Below, one piece after another: positions 1 to 12,200 of a stretch of 64,000 nucleotides of DNA. Every line of letters starts with the position of its first letter. Position 1 is the first letter of the stretch. The position numbers and the translations under genes are program-made. A model generated the notes under the pieces. The model did not search any database. It saw only the letters and a program-made list of their open reading frames with translations, and was not told the DNA's origin. Source of the DNA: Dipetalonema caudispina (taxonomy: Eukaryota; Nematoda; Chromadorea; Rhabditida; Onchocercidae); assembly GCA_013365325.1 (NCBI GenBank), contig JABVXV010000042.1:124001-188000 (forward strand). Direction: 5' to 3'.

Positions 1-904
1 TTGAAGGAAAGCGAAATGGGATGCTTCCAATGCGACATCTGAATCCTCTCTCACCATTCCACTATTCATTCGTTTTTTATATCGAAACAACAAATACACT
101 AGTGTAAATAGTAAAACACGAATAAAGAGAAGAAAAAGCGATTTGATTCAGGCAAATTGGCTGTTTAATCAGAAGTATATCCAAAGGGATGACGATTACA
201 CATTACAGTTCCGGGATGCCATCGAGAATGTCGTATCGTGCCTTGTTACTGTTTGTCCTTTTCTTTTCACAATTAATGTTACTATTCTTGTCAGTACCTC
301 AAATTATGCTCTCGTTAAGAATTAAATCGAAAACTGTATGAGACTGATTTTTCGAGATTGAACCGCTACGAATAATTTAGGGATAGTACAAAATAAGCCC
401 AAGAGACTGGAACTCGCGGTTCTTTTCTCCACCTCGATAACATTACAACCGCTCACTATAATGATACACTGACATCTCTCGACAACCAAGACATCTCAGA
501 ATTCTGACACTGCAGTGTATCTTGAAATTCCCAGCAGCAGTGACTGCAGTATTTCGATACTGCTAGCGAAATAAGCACCATTAATTGCATTAAAAAATAG
601 AACTACAAATTACAATAAAAATGCTATAAAAGTTGACAATACGATGACAACAGAGACATTCACTTATTTCACTACTGCAAGGGCGACCGCGCGAAGCATT
701 GTCGTCGTGTCAAGGGTCCCTCTTGACAACTCCTTCCACCCACACCAATCAACTAACAAACCCCTCTTCTTCCTCCTCTTCAAAATCACTCTTTTCTTCC
801 TATCCAAGAACTCTAAAATCGCCCTCTTATATGACAACTCTCTGAATTCCACACCTCTATCTTTTCTATATATGCATTAGATCTGTCTATATGTCAAGAT
901 AGGT
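1..904 (+). other. Mostly non-coding; one possible exon at 152-325
   Basis: A good acceptor ends at 151. It is followed by an open stretch to 325 that starts ANWLFNQKYIQRDDDY and ends in a hydrophobic run, as an internal exon of a membrane protein might. There is no ATG at its head and no partner exon could be joined, so any gene would have to begin outside the window. I do not recognise the family. The rest of the stretch shows nothing I can support. Confidence 0.2.
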
Positions 905-1100
905 GTATCTGTAGGAGTAGGTATGTATATGCATGCATGTGTGTGCGTGTATGTGTGTGTGTGTGTCTGCATACGTGTATGTGGTTATAATATGGCTATG
1001 CGTGTAGGACAAGTATATATTCATGTGGGTATACATACGTAAAATACATACATGTGCGTGTTTGTGTAGATATGCATGTGTATGTCTGCGCATGTGCATT
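905..1100. repeat. Degenerate GT/AT alternating purine-pyrimidine repeat
   Basis: About 200 bases are dominated by GTGTGT, GTATGT and GCATGC words, so purine and pyrimidine alternate almost throughout. It looks like an old, mutated (GT)n/(AT)n microsatellite. Open frames across it are repeat artefacts. Confidence 0.75.
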
Positions 1101-1229
1101 ATATTGTTAACTATATTACCCAATATTCCGATTTTTCTCCTCCACCTGCTCCTCCCGCCGTACTATGTCGTTATTGACGCTCTCTCAATGTAATAAATCG
1201 CCGTACAGTCTATCACTCATCACTATTTA

Positions 1230-1565
1230 TTTACAATTTGCATCACGACCATTATCGTTGTTACCACCATTATAATTATTAATTACTAGTGTCCTTATCA
1301 TCACTATCACTGCCACTAACATCGTTATCATCATCATCATCACTGCTGTTAATGTCTTTATCACCGCCTCTGCTACTACTATCGTTATCACATTTGTTAT
1401 GATTATCACTTAGCATCATCGTATTATTACCATCATCAACACCGTCATCATTATCTTGATCATCACTAACCGCTATCATTATAGCTCTCATTAGTGTAAT
1501 TACCCTCGATATCACTACTACTATCATTATTTCTTTATTTATTATCCTCACCGTCAATATTATTA
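1230..1565. repeat. Degenerate triplet repeat (ATC/ATT/ACC/ACT)
   Basis: Over 300 bases the sequence keeps a period of three, built from ATC, ATT, ACC, ACT and GTT words with almost no long purine runs on this strand. The opposite strand is open for about 110 codons and would encode an Asp/Asn/Ser/Met-rich low-complexity chain. I read it as a decayed trinucleotide repeat and not a gene. Confidence 0.6.
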
Positions 1566-4150
1566 CTGACCACACCAGATGAAATAGAAATATAAATCGT
1601 AAATTTGTCAAATTGCAGAAATCCTATCCGCACAGTTGCAAAGCAATCGATGACCGCAATTTCATCGAAAAATTGTCCGCTCGATTCCTCCACTCGTGGA
1701 ATCCCCCAAAAGATCAATTCCTAATCCTGCCGTCATCTCATCCAGTAAAAGTCCCCGAGTTCCAAGACAGAACACCGATTTCCAGAATAGATAGTCACAG
1801 TGATAGGAAGCTATCTCGACTTAAAAAGAACGCTTTGCAACTACAGCTTCTCTTCTTCCATTAATTGGCTAATTAGCTAATTAGCTAAATATTTTCATCT
1901 TCTCCGTCCCGCTTAATTCAATTCTCATAACAAACTAAGTTTGGAAAGATTAAAATAAGTTAGAGAGCTGGATAATACAAAGACTTTAATTAAAAATCTA
2001 ATTTTAATGCAAACAAAAGTAAAGAATAATAGAAGTCAAAACTAACTGATCCGAAAATAATTGATTGAGATAAATAGTCCCAGCAAAATAATCGTAGCAA
2101 ATAAACTTAACAATACCAGGATAAACTTGGTCGTATTTCCTGATATGGATAATTTAATAAAATTCCGCACTAAATTATAGTCGTCGCTGTTCGAAGATTA
2201 CTCTTCAGTTTAACTTAAGTTTATATTAGTAATCAATAATCTGCCTCACTACAAGTTTAAGTTTCAGCTGGAGCACTTTTTTGCAAGTATTGGGATGAGA
2301 AGATATTACATCTATCAAGCGATCAACTTTTCAACATCTTCTACATTCCTATTTCCATTGTTTCTTTATTTAGTAGTGCTTCTCGATAGTTCTGATGCAG
2401 ATCCACTAAACACTTGCTTTATCAGTAAAAGTTTGATAATAAAATTATGTCAATAGGAGGGAACAAATTGAGACTACTGCCTCATTAATTTTTAGGTTTT
2501 GATTAGGGACCAGGACTTAGTAATTCGGTAATGCCTAGTAAGCCACGCAGCAATTTTTCTATCCCTGTAACGATTAACACGGAAGTAATAAGAATATGAA
2601 ATTAGCAAAGAGATTTGAAGAGTACCGATAAGGAAATCGGTTGCGTGAACGCGCAGTTGCCTCTAATTCCTTTTAACGGTAAGGTATATAGCAAAGAAGC
2701 TAAAGCTAAATAAATGAAAGATCGTGTCGTTCGGACGAGATCCCATGAATCTTTGCACCGACAGGTTTTGTGAAGTATCTGACGCATATATCCAACTACT
2801 TTAGTTCAACATCTCTACATTTTTTGCCGATCAAAAACAAGTGCATAGAACCGAAAGCACTATTGAAAAGTGGTGCAAGATAAGAGGAAGGAAAAGAAAC
2901 CTGAGAAGAATAGGTAGAGAAAATTGGGCGGTGGGGGGGAGAGGTAGATGTTTGAAAAAAGTAGTAAAATTCTTTAGAGTGAGGAATTTCAAATTCTATG
3001 GATTTATTAGTGAATGCTAATCCTGCCACTCTGCTCACTCTTTACAGAATTTGATTTCAGTCTGGATACGAATAACGTCATTATGGAAGTTGCAATAAAG
3101 AAAAATAAAATTTTCTCACTCATTCGTTGCATTGGACAATAATGGACAAACAATGTTATAATATGATCACTTATATCTGTTAGCTAATTAAAAATTCTTT
3201 TGACTTCTTTACCTATTATTTCCCTTCAAATAACAGAGTCAATAGATCAATATTTCATATCATTTAACGAATCTATTTCATTATTACAAATAAAAGAAAA
3301 CTTGTGAACGTGGAATAGTACGGGAACTTTTGAAGAAACTACTGGTAAGATCTGGGATTTGTATATCCAAAACTCGATTGCTAATTCGATTTAGCCTAAG
3401 GCTTCTGAAAAAAAGAAAAAAAAAAAGAAAAAGATGTATTACGACCAATTTTTACCTTGCACACAATGTGACATGTAGCGCCACAGCATATGTTGGATTT
3501 CAAATGTGACTAATAGGTTAATCATTGATTATGATAATAGGAAATTTTTGAAGCATCGGAAATTTTCAAAGTCCATCTCATGTTAAAACTACGTTAATCT
3601 TACTACTCATAATAATGGCTTTCGGGTGGTATCACTTACGAGAAATATAATCGATCTGTCGAAAAACCAACAAGGATGATGAACGCCCGATTCTATCTTA
3701 TAAAATTAGTCATACTCTAATACCAAAAAAAAAAGAAATCAATATGTTCACAAAAATAATTAGCGATGAGAGAATGAACAAAATACAACCTCATCCTAAG
3801 TTATTCGGATAATTGGGAAATTTCCCTCGCGATATTCAAACGAGCTTGATTTTCAAATCGTTCCCTTAATTCTCGAGTTGCGTAAATATAATATTCGGGA
3901 TTTGCATAAATAATTTCAAAACCTGAAAAGAAAAAAAAAAAGACCGAACAAGAAAAGTTTCATTGCACCTTAGAAGTTCTTTCAGGCTTCAATTAAACTT
4001 TTATTGAAAAAACTTTCTTCTAATTATCTTTACATATCACCTTGGATACAATCAAAAAAAGCAATACGAATGATTTTCAATGTGTGAACATCTCGTCATT
4101 TCTCCTCATCTCATGAAATATCATTACAGCTAAACAAATCATCCTTAAAT

Positions 4151-4193
<43 letters not shown>

Positions 4194-4579
4194 CATGACT
4201 TTGATTCATTTCACATTGTGATTTTATAAGTAACTCGAAGCGATTCACTGAAACTAATATCATTAAAACGGCCAAGGACATATACCGCAATCGTTTTTCA
4301 AACCTTGTCATGTCACAATTTTCCTATGTCCGGCGAAAATTTTCGGAGGGAAGTTGAAATCTTTTTCAGATCAAACTCTTCTTGCTATCAACGAACGAAG
4401 TGTAAGAATAGAATTTAACATGTAATTCACTAATTAACAAAACACATCAATGAAGTACATGTATTTCGACTCATTTTAAAAGTCCCATCGAGAATAAGAA
4501 AAGCAATGTTTTCAGTAAAATAGGAGATATTATCACGATTTTAGTAATTCTCATGATAGGATTCCGTAATTCTGTTTTA
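1566..4579. other. Intergenic, AT-rich; a GA microsatellite
   Basis: No exon chain with matching phase was found on either strand. Short A-rich runs occur near 3411-3434 and 3936-3942, and the GA repeat is listed separately. The open frames here are short and lack splice support. Confidence 0.5.
4154..4192. repeat. (GA)n microsatellite
   Basis: An uninterrupted run of about 19 GA dinucleotides, likely to vary in length between individuals. Confidence 0.95.
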
Positions 4580-6260
4580 TCAGTACCAGATGGTGAATTT
4601 AAAATTCCAGATCTGATAACGCCAGCTATATGAAAGACTTAAAAAAAGATATTTACGGACTTTTAACCTTTGTTGACTGTATTCCTCATCATTCAGATGA
4701 TCATACTCCTTTCTGATATTTTTGCTGTGTATGTCATACTCGATCTTATCAACACCCAAAAAAGCTATGTTGAAATCCAACAGGAAATGAATGCCTTGAT
4801 CACCGTAAGTATCGACTGTTAAATGTGCATCTGTACAGTGTTTACCACTTCTGAGAATCAATGTTGCTGAATAACTTCCCTGAATACAATCGTTTATTGT
4901 CCTTCGAAAATTGAATTCTAAAGAAAAGTAAAATAAATTTGAACAACGAAAATTTCTAGTTATTACAAATTCCACTAATGAGTCAATATTTCGACGTTGG
5001 AGCCATCATTCAATGACTCTATACCAAATTTTTTGCTGCTTAATTCTTAGCAGCACTTTGTATCGAAACATTTCCCTCTTTAAAAAAGTTACTTTGTCAC
5101 TAAAGTTCATTTGGTCATTTGACTATAGGGCGATAAATTTCGCTTACTTTCACAGTAAGAGCAGAAGGAAAACAACGTTAAATAAATAAGCTTGCTTTGA
5201 TTTTGCATTACTTTACGATTCGGAAATTCTATCCCTTTCTGGCTATTTGTCGTTATCAGAAAATTCTACCACGTCAATTATTGCTTCTGTTAAGAATTGC
5301 TGCAATAGTTCAGTGCTTCGTCCTGCATTATCGGTGCATTTCGGATCATGAACTGCACTACAAAATGATTTCTACATTTCCTTCGATGCTATTTTCAGTT
5401 TTCGATCAGCTTTTTATAATTCATTGGTTATTTTCATTCAGATATTGCTCCTATGGTGAATGAACACTCTTTGATCGAGTAGAAAGATGATGAAAACCAG
5501 TACACATAGTCACTTGTTTGGGTATTATTTTCTGGGAGCCATCAGCCTTCCTTTCAGAATTGTAAAAATGTGATTTATACGTACTCTATCACCTTTTTTG
5601 CACTTTAAAATTAACATTTAAGTAAAAGAGTGGGACAGAAGGAACTATGCGACATAAAAGTGAGAGTAAAGGGGAAAAGTTGTCATCATCAGTATATATC
5701 ATTTCCAATTCCAAATCCTAAACCAAATCAGAGTTTCCGGTCATCACTGCTTCAGTTACCAAGTAATATCTCTCATTCACATTATTATATTTCTGGCATT
5801 ATCGCTTAATAGAAAATAATGGACAATGCCTACTACAAGAAACATAAAGCAAAAGCAGTAGCCCTTTGTTCCTCAACTTGTGCTTGTATTCATCGAAAAG
5901 CAGAAACATATCGTTCAAATGTTTGAGATTGTGGAATGACCGTTCGCTGTAGATATTCGACAAACGTTTCCACCATTTTTCCTGAATTTACCTATTACCG
6001 CAAATATATACATCAAACAGGAATGATGAGTTCAGTGCACCGGTAGTCATTCAGGCCATTCTGGTAAAACACTGGTATGGAAGTTCTGCTTTTTAAAGGA
6101 AACTTACAAATTAAACTAAATTTAAAATGAGAAAAAATGTGTTTCAATATCAAACAATAAATGGTTTATATAGAACTTCCAAATTCGGTGCAAAGCCTGA
6201 TGCCAAATCATTCCATCGCTCGAGTAGAACAACTTCAAAGCCTGCAGCTATAGCATCCAT
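4580..6260 (-). CDS. HD-superfamily phosphohydrolase-like protein (COG4339 type), HD doublet altered
   Basis: Proposed exons, in coding order: 6260-6177, 6060-6019, 5981-5844, 5371-5270, a possible 22-nt exon 5122-5101, and 4917-4580. All phases agree and give about 241 residues. The ATG lies just downstream of a possible spliced-leader acceptor at 6270. Landmarks match predicted metal-dependent HD phosphohydrolases: LLERWNDLA near residues 12-20; YSERSFHNLKHL near 53-64, like the family's Y-x-E-x-x-x-x-H-x-L-x-H; AVHDPKCTDNAGRS near 94-107; LLDFNIAFLG near 175-184; and IRKEYDHLNDEEY further on. In bacterial relatives the third block reads FHDAVYDP. Here it is FCSAVHDP, so the His-Asp metal ligands are Cys-Ser. 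The Asp-x-Asp-Leu block has become DFNI. The protein is therefore either a non-catalytic relative or a decaying gene. The substrate is unknown. The small exon and the 5371 acceptor are the least certain parts. Confidence 0.6.
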
Positions 6261-9206
6261 TTGAAAGCCTAGACTATGTTATGTCCAGTTCATGGCATAT
6301 AGCTAGGGTACAAGGCTGTATTGACTTTTACTGCCTTCACTCCTATCAGATCTCTTCATATCCTCTAAATTCAATTATTCCATTATCACTTTTTCTTCTA
6401 TGAATATTCAGTATTGCAGAATTACTAATTGATATATACCCAACAATTCTTATACCTTTACTCAATGTAAAAAGAACATGTTAATTACAATGCCAATTAA
6501 TTAATACACTTGATGTGGGAGGGGAGGAGAACAATAAGTCAGTGAATGACCTCTCTACCGCGATTTCAGGCTCGTATTACACTGATCTTAAAATGCATTA
6601 TTATTTTAACTATGTTTCTTCTAATTTTGAATTATAGAACCAGAATGGATAAAACCGCTTAGTTTTGCCCAACCGGTTTACCTGTGGTACTTACTTCCTT
6701 ATCCTTCCAGTACTGAAGCTCTTATCAAATACAATGTTAACCTTCCCCAAATTGCTTCTTCAATGATTTGGTCACAAGATTTGTGGCCAAATCATTGAAG
6801 AACTCTCTTGTCCACTACACTTTTTTTTCTAACAGTTGCATTTCAATGATTACTTGAGTGTATACTGAATTGTTTTCCCGCAAGAAATTCGCTTTTATGC
6901 TACTAACCATATATCTTAAATTTCTTTTTGAATTCATTAATATATTCATCAATCAGTATATCTTCGTTTCAATCCATGTATCACATCTAAATAACAGTTT
7001 TGGAAAAAAGATTCTACGCATTTAATTTGAAGAAATTTTACATCAGCAGTTAGAAATCTGCCAAATAGCAGTGACGAGAAGTATGTACAATGTGGGAATC
7101 TAATTTTGCTGAAGAAAATTCAAAGAGAACAAACGGGAAGTTGTTGACGAAAACAAACGAATACTAAATGCGCTGTTGTCACAGCATCTTTTCAGACTTA
7201 TGACGTGCGTTTGTCAACCATAAATTTGTTTCCAAAAAAAAGAAAATTAAGGGTCAGAAGTATGAATTTAACAAAGTTTGAAGTTTAAGAAAATAATTCC
7301 TTCATGCTATTTTCAAAATAGTTGATATACAGAATTCATGTCAGTTTGTAATGAATTAAGAAATTTTGAAATAAAGTGAATGCAAAATGTTTTTTAGAAG
7401 TTACACTAAAACATTCCACAGACAGTGGAATTGACGATGATTTGAGATATTGAAATACTACGTCAACTTTTTTAAATCATGCGAAGGTAAAAAATAAAAG
7501 AATTCAGCCTGTGTGAGAAACAGAAAACATCTTAGTATCGTCATTCCCTTCGATATTCAAATTTAAATTTCACATTTTATTTATGTTATCATATTTTCGT
7601 GTTTTAAGTCTCATACCATTTGCACATTTGGACACGAATGATATGACATATGCATGAAGATTTATTTAGGTAAGTGTGAAATCCAACCTGAAACTGAGCA
7701 GGTCATATTCAAATAATATTTCTTTCATATCCTTCTTTTTTTCAACTGTTGAGAAAAACTCATCACATTACAATTGTTATAACAATTCAGTCAGAATTAC
7801 TTCATTTCAATTCAACTTCTACTTCACTTAAATGTTCAGTTTACCAGTTAAAAATTGATTTTCACAAATTCTACGAGTTAATAAATCACTCTTTCATCTT
7901 TTACATATTCACAAAATAGAAATGAACGATCCCAGTGGAATAGAAAATAGAAAATCCAAATTGACAGAATGAAATTTGTGCTATAACGCTTGCTGCTATA
8001 TTTACTACTGACAATCTAAGCTGTTCCATCACATAGCATTCAAAAATTGGCAAATAAAGTGGTCGTTCATTTATTGCAATCTCATAAGATTTAAAAAATA
8101 GATTGGTTTTATGTTTCTTCTCTAGCAGTACTCCGATCGTATCAAATATTTATTTAACCATGAACATATTATGGGTATGATATGATGAACATTATATTTA
8201 TAGTGATAATATCGGTAATTATATTATTATAGCAGAAAATAATGGCAATGATAGAAGAGGATGAACATTTATGTTTGCCAAATGACCAGGAGCTAAATGT
8301 CCAACAGTAAGGTTCTTTTCTATTAAGAATTTAGATTTTGAATTACATTCCCATTGGGATATTTTAATTCAAGTATTCCTAAAACGGTAGCATTATTCAA
8401 TGCTGTTCCTAGTTCTCTTTCAGAATTCCTCTTAATGAGTTAAAAGAATGTTAAATAATTTAAAAAGCGGTGAAATCATATCGTCGAAATAGTCATTCTT
8501 CAAATCACACCAAACTTGCTTGGATTTTGTGGCTTTCCTGGAAAGTATTAAATGTGATCAGATGAAAGGCTTAATTAATCAAGGCAAGTAAAAAGCGATA
8601 ACTAATCCAACCAACAACCTTAGCAATATTTTTGATATCAAAATTAAAGATGACATTAAAACCTAATAAATGATAGGTAACGCAAGGATCAAAGAGAGAA
8701 CTACATGTATGTGTGTATCACGTGTGCATGATACGCATGTTATACAAGAATGTGTACGTGACCATTAGACGTGTTACACGTGGAATGCTTGGGAATTTTA
8801 TGTACTTGAATAAATTATTCTTACGCTATTCATTCTCATCTAAGCTTCATTATTTATTCATCTTGTCTGTTTTATGATTATGGCATATTCCCCATCTAGA
8901 CTGCGCCTGAAAAGTTTTACAAATTGACTATTATGAATGTTGATTTGGTACCCTCAATTTTAGGTTGTATTAAAAACCAATAATTTCTAAAGTCGCTTTA
9001 ACTTCAAAAAGCAGCAAATATCGAATTTTGATTCCCACAGGGTTTTCTCAAACCGATCTCTTCAATTTCCTTCAGCACCCGAACATCATCAGCATGTTTT
9101 CCGTCAAACTTACTCCATCCTTTTTTTCTTTTGCTTTCCTTCTATCACCCATTTGTTGAAGTATGTATTGGCGTTTATAAGTCTGATAAAACAATAATAA
9201 CTAGAA
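6261..9206. other. Intergenic region upstream of two divergent genes
   Basis: This is the shared 5' region of the minus-strand HD-like gene and the plus-strand potassium channel. A 20-bp-stem hairpin is listed separately. GT-rich words with two CACGTG-type sites lie near 8705-8782. A TTCAG acceptor at 9071-9075 could be the end of a 5'UTR intron or a spliced-leader site for the channel. No further exon chain was found. Confidence 0.45.
6756..6802. repeat. Near-perfect 20-bp inverted repeat, 7-nt loop
   Basis: The left arm 6756-6775 pairs with 6783-6802 over 20 bp with one G-T wobble, and 7 bases (AAGATTT) lie between. It is too short for a typical animal pre-miRNA. It could be a relic of a small inverted-repeat element or an RNA hairpin. 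Confidence 0.85.
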
Positions 9207-12200
9207 ATGCCAGGATGGCTACATCAATTTCAATTCAAATTTCCCAACCAGCTGGCTATAATGCCTTTTTTAAGGTAAATAATCATTATTTCTTAATTCT
9301 CTTAAGCATTATAATCGATCTTTGTCCAACAAAGGTCATCTTCTATTTGAGAAAAATTTAGCAATCAATCTATAGTGATAATTGATCTCTATGCAATTTA
9401 AAAATGACATCAATAATATTTTCTAGGGTTTTACGACGTCTACTTATTGCCAGAATAATCTCACCGCATTTCGCACTGATCGTAGCCTGTATTCTATATA
9501 TGATAATTGGAGCATGGATATTTCAAGCGCTCGAAGGACGTCATCTAAAAGTTTGTGAAATTTCGAACTATAATAACAATTATATGATATAATTGAATAT
9601 TATTATGAACTAAAACTAGTGAAGAATGTAAGACGACGAAATTGTATAATCTTCGATTTATTCCCTGTCAAAAAGTAGTTAAGTGATGTAGGCGTTTTTG
9701 ATTTTTCAGGAGAAAAATGACACAAAATCTTTCCATGCTTCCTCTGTGACAATTATTAGCAATTATTTCCAGTTGAATAATTATCTTTAAAACCACTCAA
9801 TCGCATCATTAAGTAGGAGTTGAAATTACTGTGCCATTAACTTTAATACATAATCGTTATTGTTACTGCAGTTCAAGTATTGCCATTTTTAGGCTTATAT
9901 TTTTGAACTCATTTAAACACAATAATTGAAGAGCTACAAAAAAATCGTCTTTAACATTGAATTTTCCCACAAACCTAAATATATACTTTGTTGAAACTCA
10001 ATTCAACACAATAAATTGCATAGGCATTGAAGTCTGCTTAAGTTATACTGTGAAAAATACAATATTGTCATTGATCACATAGGAAAAATGTCGAAAAGAT
10101 ATATATCTTCAGGCTTATAATTTTAGGATATGAAAGCAGCCCAATTAAGCAGAATCGATGTAAGCGTGGAGAAGTATATAGATCGAATTTGGGATTTAAC
10201 ACATTCCGAAGAATATCAAAAAGCAGACAAATCAAAGCTGAAGGAAGTATTAAGACGTGATAGCAAAGAACAGTTTTATAAAGTAAATAAGTTATCTCAT
10301 CATAACAAGTTTTAATTAATTTACTCAAGTGCTATACATATTTTAGGACATAATTGAACTGATTTAAGGTATCTCTAATACATCCATAACAATGAATCTA
10401 TTATGTACTTTCTGACTTTTCATGCATTACAGTACGTGGATACAGTATTTGCTGCCCATCTTAAATACCGCCATGGCTACGATACGAATGCTCCAAATTG
10501 GGATTTCACTACCTCGTTTTTCTTTACGGCAACAATGCTCACATCAATCGGATATGGCTATGTTGCGCCATCAACATTCTTTGGACGCTTATTCGGTGTC
10601 ATCTATTGCCTCATCGGTAAATCCTACATGAAGATTTGATTACTGCTGTTTGCCATTAGCTTTAGATCCTGTTATATATTTCGAAATTATTTTGCACGAT
10701 GATGTAATGTAAGTGACACAATCAGCAGCTGTTATCTTACCGGATTGAATTTCCATTACTTCCATCAATTTTCAGGAATCCCATTAACACTGGTCACTGT
10801 GGCCAACATTGCTAAGTTTATATCAGAATGCGCTTTTTTGATCCACTATAATTGTTGGAAGAAGTTAACGACATGGAGGGATCGCCAAAAAGGATATGCG
10901 ATTCATGAGCTTCAGCCTATTTTTGGCGAGAACGAAGATGAACGAGTTCAAAATTTTAATTTTTTCCTTTAAATTAATGTTTTGACAGTTCGCAAAAAGA
11001 TAAAATACCGGAAATGCTATGTGCATAATCCCTGCATCAAAAAGCTTCTCACATTGTAAAATTTAAAAATATTTAATTCAGCACGACTACCATCACTATT
11101 CTCCAATTGTTCAACGTTTCTGTATGACTAGTATTACTTAAGTAGATATGATGATAAAGAAGTACTGGCATTAAGCTTTTTGTTTTATTGATCTATTGGA
11201 ATTCTAATTTAATAAATCAGATCAGAAAATCAGGCTTTTAAATCTGATTAGGTCAGACAAAAATTTCGTGGTTTATCTTTTTTCATTCTCAATTTCCATA
11301 TTTCAGGAATTATTGGAGAAAGTAAAGCTTGTTCGTTTCCCACCGGTGATCTTATTTTTAATTGTATTCTTATACGGACTTTTCGGCTCATATATTATTC
11401 AAAAGAAGGAGCACTGGACTTACACAGAATCAGTGTACTTCACATTTATTAGCATTTTAACAGTTGGTTAGCATATTTTTTTCGAAATAATTTACTCGAG
11501 AATTATTAATTAAAACTAATCAATGAACTATTACTATTGCTTTAAGTAAATATTGCACAGTTGAATGAGGTTATTTATTTAAAGAAAATCAATGATTAGT
11601 TTTTGCAAATTAAGTTTAAAATTGGTGGAATATTGTTGAATACAGGTTTCGGCGATTATCGTCCAGAACAGCAGAATATGCTGGTAGTTTTATGTGTCAT
11701 CATGGGTGGCATAATTCTGACAACGATGTGCATGGATGTGGTTGGTCGAATGTACCTGAAAGAGATTCATTACATTGGTCGTAAAATCCAAACGAATAAT
11801 CCATTCTTTCTGATTCGTGAAGCAAAAGCAAGGTATGTCTGTATGCGTACTTCCTTATAAAAATATTATCTCGAAATAATTAAATTATTGTCTATGTAGT
11901 TCACTTCGAATCATTTTATTTTATTCGGTATGAATTTTCATCTCTTAATTTTCCTGCATTTTTTTCCACTAAATGTATATGCAAATGATATAACTTCACC
12001 AATATAATGTAATAATTATCTTTATTTATTAACTAATCATTCAGTTGTAGCTTCAAATGATTTGACGGATATTCATCATTTACCATTCTTTACAATATAT
12101 GATTTAGGCGTCGACGACAAGCAACTGCAAGTATGCTTTTGGAATTAGCGAAAGGTATGATATTCGAACATAACGGTTCTCATATGGGTGCAATGGCCAG

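Noticed and set aside
887..1123. Minus-strand open frame of 78 codons rich in His, Thr and Tyr
   Set aside because: It lies wholly in the GT/AT repeat and encodes only repeat-derived HTHxH-type sequence.
1279..1611. Minus-strand open frame of 110 codons rich in Asp, Asn, Ser and Met
   Set aside because: It is the translation of the degenerate triplet repeat. No splice or domain support was found.
9131..9361. Open frame upstream of the TWK channel as an alternative first exon
   Set aside because: Joined to 9427 it puts the channel out of frame. The overlapping frame from ATG 9207 joins in phase.
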